Positions 57,911 through 64,000 of a DNA stretch of 64,000 nt are shown here, piece by piece. Origin of the DNA: BPJU01 sp964425225 (GTDB lineage: Bacteria; Planctomycetota; Planctomycetia; Pirellulales; Pirellulaceae); NCBI GenBank assembly GCA_964425225.1, contig CAYRMD010000012.1, positions 1 to 64,000 on the forward strand, in the 5' to 3' direction. The stretch's first letter is position 1. Every line of letters begins with the position of its first letter. The notes below the pieces were generated by a model, which saw nothing but the letters and a program-made list of their open reading frames with translations, was not told the origin of the DNA and ran no database searches. The position numbers were made by a program, and so were the translations under genes.

Positions 57911-58696
57911 GAAACCCCGCTCTCCCCGCTCGACGGTGAATATTACCGGTAGTCCAGTTACAAAAAACCCCGCCGTCCGCGGCAGCGTAACGGCGGGGCC
58001 GGAACAGAGAAGAGGCCGTACTTATGCTCTATTATCCCACGCCACTCCCTAGACAAACAAATAAATCCTACCTCTTTTCGATATTACCACGAAAAACTAC
58101 GCTGTCCAGCGCTCTACCAACCCAGACGGCAATCAGCCACCGGAAAACCCTCGGTTTTCCTTCCGAGAAAACATAAGTGTTATACCGCCTAACCGTAGGC
58201 AACTGGATTCCACTAATCGAGCGGAGAACGGCCGATGTTCTTCGTGGGAACCATGGGCGTGCCACGATACTAGGACAAATATAACCCCCGGTGTGGAACA
58301 GGCGCCCACGGCAAGGTAACCAGCAGTACCGCTTTTAGCGATTGATTACCGACTTGCGTGGGCCAAGCCTGGCGGGGGTACCTAGAGGAAGCCTTTGGAA
58401 GAGGCAAACTGACGCGTAGAAATTCGGGTTTTAATACCGCGGACCACCAACGGTCGACGGTGACGGCATTCCGAACAACTTGACAGTGCCTGCCTGAGAA
58501 GCGACAAATGCTACCGTCGAACGAACTTCTGCCACGACTCCGGCAGGGGCTATTATAAAACGTGTCATGCAGAGCCGCATTGCCGCCAGCTTGACTGCCC
58601 TAGGTAACTATGCGGGTCTAGCCCAGCTTGGTCCGTGGCGTGGCGCCCGATGGATCACGTAGGGTTTTAATGCGTCGCAGTTCAAGGAATGAATTG
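57911..58696. other. intergenic with a terminator-like leader element
   Basis: About 790 bases between divergent genes. It holds the hairpin at 57962-57998. A 65-codon frame at 58068-58265 (minus) is not supported. A GGTTGGTAGAGCGCTGGA stretch near 58105-58125 (minus strand) recalls a tRNA D-arm, but no acceptor stem or anticodon arm can be formed. Confidence 0.5.
57962..57998 (-). terminator. Terminator-like hairpin in a gene leader, possible attenuator
   Basis: On the minus strand, CCCCGCCGT pairs perfectly with ACGGCGGGG (57998-57990 with 57976-57968) and is followed by six T. It lies about 50 bases upstream of the 57910 start, in the sense orientation, with no supported gene on its 5' side. 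The arm sequence CCCCGC could also pair with the GCGGGG copies at 57915-57929 around the ribosome site. That arrangement suits attenuation. Alternatively it ends a small RNA. Confidence 0.72.
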
Positions 58697-59515
58697 ATGC
58701 GAGATTTACGACAATTAGCGGAACGTGCCGAACAAGCGGCTCGGGCCGCCGGCCGAGTCCTCCGACGAATGCAGCATGCCGTGAAGGCTCGAGAAAAAGC
58801 CCCGAAAGACCTGGTGAGCGACGCAGATTGCGAAGCCCAGCGAGCAATCCGTCAGGTGCTAGAAACGTATTACCCGAAGCACGGGTTTTTAGGTGAGGAA
58901 GGTTCAGCTGGCTCATTGCCGACTTTGCCCCACGGTTACTATTGGGTAGTGGATCCGTTGGATGGCACCTCGAATTATGTCCATGGTGTTCCTTCGTACG
59001 CCGTGTCGATCGCGTTTTGGCATGAACGGGTTCCCTTGGTTGGAGTTGTGCTGGATCCGGTTTTAGACGAATGTTTCGTGGCGCGACGCGGGCAAGGAGC
59101 ATGGCTCAACGGCCACCCGATTCGGCCGAGCGGGTGCCAAACATTGCGCGAAGCACTCGTGGCCGTCAGCTTGGCAGCTCAGGTCCCCCGCGGCTCGGTG
59201 GAAGTAGCACGTATGGTCGAAGCCATTCACGAAGCTCAAGCCGTTCGCCGCACCGGATCGGCGGCACTCAATATGTGCTATGTGGCGTGTGGACGGTTCG
59301 ACGGATACTGGGCGACCAGTGTCAAGTTATGGGATGTGGCTGCCGGAATACTGCTGGTCGAAGAGGCTGGCGGGTGTATTACCGATTTATCGGGTGGGCA
59401 ATTTCGAGCCGAGTCGCCCGAAGTGCTCGTCTCCGCTTCGCCATCGTTGCACGAAGCATTGCTACAGTTACTCCGGCGCGCCGAGGCGTCATGCCGAAAC
59501 GACACAAACAGTTAA
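58697..59515 (+). CDS. Inositol-monophosphatase-family enzyme
   Basis: Mg-dependent, lithium-sensitive type phosphatase of about 272 residues. DLVSDADCEAQRAI gives the first metal region, GFLGEEG the GEE glutamates, DPLDGTSNYVHG the DPLDGTxN metal and substrate site, and WDVAAGILLVEEAGGCITD the WDxAAG motif. RRTGSAALNMCYVACGRFDGYW is also typical. Substrate could be inositol phosphate, PAP or a related sugar phosphate. ATG 58697 has AAGGA nine bases ahead; ATG 58670 with AGGG is nearly as good. A TTG at 58628 adds doubtful residues. Stands alone. Confidence 0.92.
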   Translation: MRDLRQLAERAEQAARAAGRVLRRMQHAVKAREKAPKDLVSDADCEAQRAIRQVLETYYPKHGFLGEEGSAGSLPTLPHGYYWVVDPLDGTSNYVHGVPSYAVSIAFWHERVPLVGVVLDPVLDECFVARRGQGAWLNGHPIRPSGCQTLREALVAVSLAAQVPRGSVEVARMVEAIHEAQAVRRTGSAALNMCYVACGRFDGYWATSVKLWDVAAGILLVEEAGGCITDLSGGQFRAESPEVLVSASPSLHEALLQLLRRAEASCRNDTNS

Positions 59516-60246
59516 TACGCATTCGTATTGACCTTAAACAAGTCTTAAAACAACGTGTGGCGTGACAAGCCGCGGCATAGGTTCATGCCTTTTAGGCGTC
59601 GGTGTGTGCGTCTTGGTTGTAAGTGGAATTTTCGTGTACAAGGCTGGCCATGGCGGCAGTTTGCCTGTTTTCCGCCGCAGGAAGGGGAAATGAGGTATCT
59701 ATCTCAATGGTAGAGGAAATGGTTCGGTGATTGGCCGGGCCTGGCTTAGATTTGCCTATTTCGGTCCGAGCCAATGTAAGCCGGTGCGGGTGCTTCTTGG
59801 CAAAGGCGTTCCGACAAGTGAGGGCTGTGTAAAGCTATCCCTCTTCAGGAGCGATAGGACAAACCCGGCTGATAGATAGCTGCGTTACAGCCAGGTCCTA
59901 CCCACAAACGAGACGCACACACAATCTGACGTGTGGTCCGGTTCTGAAATTTCGGACGGCTTTCCGAAATACTGCGAGCTACTGCGTTGGGCTATCAAAA
60001 CTGAACTCGCCATCTTCTTAGGGAAAGTGAACCAGTGTCTAGGCCATGCGGTCTTAAAGGTTTATCTGAGACAAGGACGGGCGGCTCGGAAGGATCCTAG
60101 CGAATAGGCGGTAGCCAGCGGCCAGCTTACGGCGGACAGACGGGTGATGGCCGCAGGTTAAGACTTTCCTAACCGGCAATATCTTTCTAGACTGAAGGGT
60201 ATGAGGTGATGTAATTGGGGCTTTTCTCGATAGGGCGTTCTCACCA
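59516..60246. other. intergenic holding short element copy D
   Basis: About 730 bases. The first half is the dispersed element at 59602-59922. Just after the phosphatase stop, ATACGcattCGTAT can form a small hairpin without a strong T-run. The segment 59923-60246 shows nothing beyond the leader of the next gene. Confidence 0.5.
59602..59922 (-). repeat. Short copy D of the dispersed element, with terminal inverted repeats
   Basis: A 321-base unit, the same length as copy C. Its ends are GTGTGTGCGTCTTGGTTGTA at 59602 and, as reverse complement of 59922 leftward, GTGTGTGCGTCTCGTTTGTG: a strong inverted pair. Read on the minus strand it carries GGCTGTAACGCAGCTATC, then GGAACGCC, AAGAAGCACCCGCACCGG and TCCTGCGGCGG, matching copies A and E. 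Nothing is encoded. Confidence 0.78.
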
Positions 60247-63200
60247 GTGTCGTGGCTTCGGCGAACGGGATTTTGGCTGATAACTGCGTTGGCTCAAGCT
60301 GGGGCGTTTACTTGCCTCTTGGCTCAGGCTCCGGGTGTCCCTCCGTCGACGCCACTGGTCGAGCGAGTGATGCCCGACATTTATTATTTGAAGGATGCTT
60401 CGGGAAATCTGATTGCGGTTCCAGACCTTTCACTGGAGGATTATCAGCGCTGGCTCCAGCAACAGGCGCACGGACCGTTGCCACCGTACGCGTTGAATAG
60501 TGTAACGGTATTTGGCTGGGTGGAAGGCGACCGGTCGGAACTGGAAGTGCGGATAGAGTTGCGAGTTGACCGCAGTGTCGGGCAGGCCATGGCCGTACCG
60601 TTGCGCTTATTCCCTGCAACTCTGCTGGAGTATCGTTACGAGGGGTTGGGGCAGACTGTAGTGGCTTTTGATCGTACGGCTTCCAGTTATGTTTGGTATC
60701 TTCAAGCTTCACCCGGCACGCGCCACCAACTTTTGCTACGTTTAATGTCGCCGGTTACGAGCCAGACGCAGCGTCGGCGCTTGGAGCTAGCCTTACCTGA
60801 TGCCCTGACGCACATAGAATTGCTGCTCGATCAGCCTCGAATTGAGTACGGTGTAACCAGCGACTCCTTTCTTACGAAGACGCCGCTTTCGGTTGGGCCG
60901 GGACACAGCAAAGTTGAAATGGATGGTTACGGGGGGACCGTGGCTCTGTGGTGGCGTGCGATGGCCGAAGGGCCCCAAGCCATTCAACCTTATTTGACTG
61001 CCGCCACTCAGGTAACCTTAGTTGTTCAAGATCCATTGCGGTACCGCCTTGACGTATTGTGTGACGTACGGGCGGAGCGCGGGCCGTGGGACGTATTCCA
61101 CATCCAAATGCCAGTCGGCGGTCATCTCGTCGTCCAAGAAACGGTCGGTTACCAGTTGCAGTGGGTTGAGGGCGCCGATGGAGCATCCGGACCCTTGGTA
61201 CGAGTCGTACGAACTTCACAGCAGGATCGGCCGGTCCTAGTGAGTATCGCAGCGGAAGTGCGACGTAGCAGTGCTACCTTGCCGTGGAATGCCGCGGCCT
61301 TTGGCATACCGGAGGCTTATTATCAGCGTGTCGAGCTTGCGGTGCGTGTCGAGGGAGATTGGGCGGTACGTGCTGCCGAGACCCGCCAGGTGCGTCGTGT
61401 TTCTAGTTTGTTGCCAGAGGAGCGCCAACAAGGAATTGTCGCCAAGTACGTGTTTTATCCGAGCCGAACGGCCCCGCCTTTGCTCAATTTGCTGGTACAG
61501 CCGCAGCAGTCCGTTTTGTCAATCGAACCGCATTACTTGGTGAGGTTCGTGGGTAATCGCGCGTGGTTGGATTTGTTTCTCCGTTGCCGGGTCCACGGCG
61601 CGCCGGCACGGGGCTTCGAGTTGTGGACCGGCACTTGGAACGTCCGGAGCCTGTTACCTCAAGACTGGATCGAACCTCAAGCAGCACCGCCCCCAGCGGA
61701 TCCGAGTGTGCTCACCGTATTTCTTGCCGCGGACCGTTTGCCGGGGCAAGGACACTTCGATCTGCATTTGATGGCTGAAACGGCTATTGATTTGTCGCGG
61801 TCCGAGGCATTGGTGCTGGCGTTGCCGACTCCGCGAAGCAGCCCGCTTTATCAGGATCAGCTGTTGACGGTGCTACCTGGCGTGGTGGTAGTTCAGGGTG
61901 AGCCGGACATAGAGCTTATCCCGGTGCCCTCCCTAATGCCTCATTTGGTCAGCGTGTTGCCCTCGGCGGCTGATTGGCTATTGTCGCAATTTGCGGCTCT
62001 TCCTGAGGAAAATCGGTTTGTTTTCCAACGATTGGGCTTAGATGAGCCATTGCGGGTCGCTTTTATGGTGCGCCCGCGTCCACAAGCAGTGCGCGTCGAA
62101 GTAAATGCCACTGTTACTCCGGAACCGGATGCCCTGCGGGTCGTGCAGCAGTGGAAGCTGCTTGTCGCGCATCAACCACTAGATACCGTTACATTTACCG
62201 TAACGGGCAGATCGGAAAAGCCGACCGACATCCAGTTTTGGGTGGACGAGCAACCGGTGAATCGCGCCGCGGTGGTTCCGGAAAATGGAGCGGATCGGTG
62301 GCAAGTGCCGCTGCCTGCTCCCTGGCTTGGTTCCCATACGGTTCGCACCAGTTATCGCGTCCTGAACCGTGACGTCGCCTCCGAAGCCAGGCGGACTATT
62401 CCGCTTCTGGTGATGGATCCAAAAATACCGGTTATTGACGCCGTAAGTGAGATCTCAGTACCGGAGCAAGGAGCTAGTTTCCCGTATGCCTTGGAAATTA
62501 ACACGGAACAGCCGATCGGCGATACCACCGGTGGCCAGCGAGTGTGGCGCGTTTCGAGGCTACTTTCGGAATTGGTGTTGCATCGCTATGCGGCAGGTGC
62601 GTGGAAAAGATCGATCCACGTGGACCGCGCTTGGATTCAGACGGTGTTCACCGGCCAGTACCGGCTCGACCGATGTGCGTTTCGAATACGCGGGCTGCAC
62701 GGACCGGTTCACGTAAGCTTGCCGGAACAATTGCCCCTGCGGCGCGACGATGTGACCGTGGCTCTCAACGGAAAGCTATGGTCGCGTTGGGCATGGAGTT
62801 CCCAGCGCACGATTCGCATCGATTGCGATGTTCCGACACCGGATGCGGTTTTGGAAATCTGGTACCTCATCGACTATTCGCCCGACGTTTGGGATATTTT
62901 TCGACTGCAATTGCCAACCATTGAGGACGCCAGCGCAATTTATACGGTGCGGTGGGAGCTAGCCGTACCAGGGCGGTACCACTTGATGCTTGATCCTCCA
63001 GGACTCATTGCCGAGTACAGTTGGCAGTGGCAAGGTGCGTGGTTCGCACGACATAGTTCGTTAACCACCCGTCAGTTAGAGGATTGGGTAGGAGCAGTTC
63101 ACGGTCCAGCCTTACCTGCTGGCATGAACCGGTATGTGTTTGCCTCGCTCGGCGTGCCCGGGCCGGTACGAGTTATGGTGGCCGGACGCGCCACATTGAT

Positions 63201-63540
63201 AGTGACCACCTCATTGATCGTGCTGCTAATAGGTTGGTTGTATCAACGATGGGTATTGCTTCGGCGCTGGATCTTTGTAGTAGTGGGCGTGGCGGTCATC
63301 GTGGTAGCCTTGGGACGTGTGGACTTGGGAGTGCTGGCGGGACAGGCGGCTTTGGTTGGCTTTGTAGCGCTACTGATCATACGAATGGTACAAGCGAGCT
63401 TCGTGCGGACTCGGCCACCGGTGCGTAGTGGGCGAGTGTCAAGCATCGTGACTCTGGAACCCGCAGTTCCCGCTACTGCCGCCACCGTCTCGCTGACAGC
63501 AATGTCCCCCGATTCGCCATCTGGAGCGTTGCACCCATGA
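60247..63540 (+). CDS. Very large unrecognised envelope protein
   Basis: Protein of 1097 residues, family not recognised. A signal peptide (FWLITALAQAGAFTCLLAQAP) is followed by MPDIYYLKDASGNLIAVPDLSLEDYQRWLQQQ and about 900 residues of beta-rich, Trp/Val-rich sequence outside the cytoplasm. Three membrane helices lie near 985-1050 (ATLIVTTSLIVLLIGWLY, WIFVVVGVAVIVVAL, AALVGFVALLIIRMV), and a short polar tail ends it. The start is GTG 60247, with AGGGCG somewhat far upstream. Its stop overlaps the next start in ATGA, so translation of the two is coupled. Likely a planctomycete surface or envelope assembly factor; no activity can be read from motifs. Confidence 0.82.
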   Translation: MSWLRRTGFWLITALAQAGAFTCLLAQAPGVPPSTPLVERVMPDIYYLKDASGNLIAVPDLSLEDYQRWLQQQAHGPLPPYALNSVTVFGWVEGDRSELEVRIELRVDRSVGQAMAVPLRLFPATLLEYRYEGLGQTVVAFDRTASSYVWYLQASPGTRHQLLLRLMSPVTSQTQRRRLELALPDALTHIELLLDQPRIEYGVTSDSFLTKTPLSVGPGHSKVEMDGYGGTVALWWRAMAEGPQAIQPYLTAATQVTLVVQDPLRYRLDVLCDVRAERGPWDVFHIQMPVGGHLVVQETVGYQLQWVEGADGASGPLVRVVRTSQQDRPVLVSIAAEVRRSSATLPWNAAAFGIPEAYYQRVELAVRVEGDWAVRAAETRQVRRVSSLLPEERQQGIVAKYVFYPSRTAPPLLNLLVQPQQSVLSIEPHYLVRFVGNRAWLDLFLRCRVHGAPARGFELWTGTWNVRSLLPQDWIEPQAAPPPADPSVLTVFLAADRLPGQGHFDLHLMAETAIDLSRSEALVLALPTPRSSPLYQDQLLTVLPGVVVVQGEPDIELIPVPSLMPHLVSVLPSAADWLLSQFAALPEENRFVFQRLGLDEPLRVAFMVRPRPQAVRVEVNATVTPEPDALRVVQQWKLLVAHQPLDTVTFTVTGRSEKPTDIQFWVDEQPVNRAAVVPENGADRWQVPLPAPWLGSHTVRTSYRVLNRDVASEARRTIPLLVMDPKIPVIDAVSEISVPEQGASFPYALEINTEQPIGDTTGGQRVWRVSRLLSELVLHRYAAGAWKRSIHVDRAWIQTVFTGQYRLDRCAFRIRGLHGPVHVSLPEQLPLRRDDVTVALNGKLWSRWAWSSQRTIRIDCDVPTPDAVLEIWYLIDYSPDVWDIFRLQLPTIEDASAIYTVRWELAVPGRYHLMLDPPGLIAEYSWQWQGAWFARHSSLTTRQLEDWVGAVHGPALPAGMNRYVFASLGVPGPVRVMVAGRATLIVTTSLIVLLIGWLYQRWVLLRRWIFVVVGVAVIVVALGRVDLGVLAGQAALVGFVALLIIRMVQASFVRTRPPVRSGRVSSIVTLEPAVPATAATVSLTAMSPDSPSGALHP

Positions 63541-64000
63541 GACAATTGGCCGCGCGAAGTCTACCGCTATTTCTAGTAGCCGGCGTTGGACTCCTCTGTG
63601 CATGTTGGCGCGTGTCAGCACAGAGCAACCCGTCGAACGTCCCGGCTGAGCCGTCCACGGTCGAACAAAACGCGACCCTCCGGTATCGACGCGCGTACGT
63701 GCCCGCCGACTCAGCCAGTTCGCTTGCGCGCGGCTATGTGCCGGTCAAACGCAGTGAACTCGAAAACGTACTCCGGATCGTCGAAGGCCGTTATCCATCA
63801 CTTCCCAATGCAGTACTCGTTCGCGCCGAATATTGGGCCATTTTCGAGCAAGGACAATTGCATCGCGGTTGGGCCCGCTTCGACGTTGATCGGTTACCCG
63901 AATCGTTAGCATTAGAAACGGCCCCTGCACTGGTAATCTGGCCGTGGGGACTGATCAGTCAGGAGGGGTTCTGGTTGGACAGCAAAGAGTCGGCGCGGTT
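63537..64000 (+). CDS. Exported protein, truncated by the window end
   Basis: An open frame of at least 154 codons runs off the window. It begins MRQLAARSLPLFLVAGVGLLCACWRVSAQSN: the hydrophobic core and L-C-A-C suggest a lipoprotein, although VSAQ could be a signal peptidase I site. What follows (YVPVKRSELENVLRIVEGRYPS, VRAEYWAIFEQGQLHRGWARFDVDRL) is not recognised but resembles the beta-rich style of the preceding protein. The ATG lies within ATGA, overlapping the previous stop by four bases, so the two are an operon with coupled translation. The 3' part is missing. Confidence 0.82.
   Translation, partial: MRQLAARSLPLFLVAGVGLLCACWRVSAQSNPSNVPAEPSTVEQNATLRYRRAYVPADSASSLARGYVPVKRSELENVLRIVEGRYPSLPNAVLVRAEYWAIFEQGQLHRGWARFDVDRLPESLALETAPALVIWPWGLISQEGFWLDSKESAR

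Noticed and set aside
58068..58265. Small frame and a tRNA-like GGTTGGTAGAGC stretch on the minus strand
   Set aside because: No ribosome site or family for the frame; no acceptor stem, anticodon arm or T-arm can be built around the tRNA-like piece.

Overview
The window looks like chromosome of a member of the Planctomycetes, most plausibly Pirellulales; genus is not resolvable from sequence alone. Supporting signs are a secreted formylglycine sulfatase, a Tat-exported Gfo/Idh/MocA oxidoreductase, a lipoprotein TlpA-type redoxin beside a PQQ-type propeller lipoprotein, a PilM-secretin cluster whose proteins carry Gly/Pro/Met-rich linkers, and unusually long, gene-free intergenic stretches. 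No phage, plasmid replication, CRISPR or transposase gene was recognised.

Layout. 0.6-4 kb: glycosyltransferase 4 followed by asparagine synthase (minus). 4-5.6 kb: a short GT2-like protein and an XRE regulator. 6.5-9.2 kb: rplM-rpsI, convergent with the housekeeping-type sigma factor. 9.5-13.3 kb: a GlmU-like left-handed beta-helix protein and an FHA-GAF-histidine kinase. 13.3-16 kb: no genes, but a 1.46 kb dispersed element. 16-22.3 kb: MFS carrier, redoxin lipoprotein, PQQ-propeller lipoprotein, sulfatase. 22.3-29.9 kb: tRNA-Val, HEAT-repeat protein, PfpI-type protein, Gfo/Idh/MocA oxidoreductase and a second copy of the dispersed element. 29.9-35.3 kb: truB, an MmgE/PrpD-type protein, hemL-tsaB. 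35.9-38.9 kb: a small conserved protein, a Dnmt2-type cytosine-C5 methyltransferase and a divergent Trp-rich orphan. 39.5-43.7 kb: GH38-like protein, cmk and plsC in one minus-strand operon. 44-55.2 kb: PilM fusion, two single-pass membrane proteins and a secretin, closed by an intrinsic terminator. 55.4-64 kb: DUF423 protein, UxaC-like isomerase and its neighbour, an inositol-monophosphatase-family enzyme, and a large envelope protein translationally coupled to a gene cut by the window end.

The most unusual signal is between genes. A 1.46-1.49 kb element with imperfect terminal inverted repeats occurs twice, in opposite orientation (14296-15754 and 28316-29804). Shorter derivatives (320-390 bp) that keep the ends occur at about 6000-6385, 23567-23886 and 59602-59922. 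None carries a recognisable transposase, so they look like a MITE-like family moved in trans. Other points of note are a bacterial Dnmt2 homologue with the CFT signature, a GH38-like protein that seems to lack its catalytic nucleophile, a recurrent D-A-x-G-G motif across three pilus-cluster proteins, and a terminator-like hairpin in the leader of the 57.9 kb gene that suggests attenuation.
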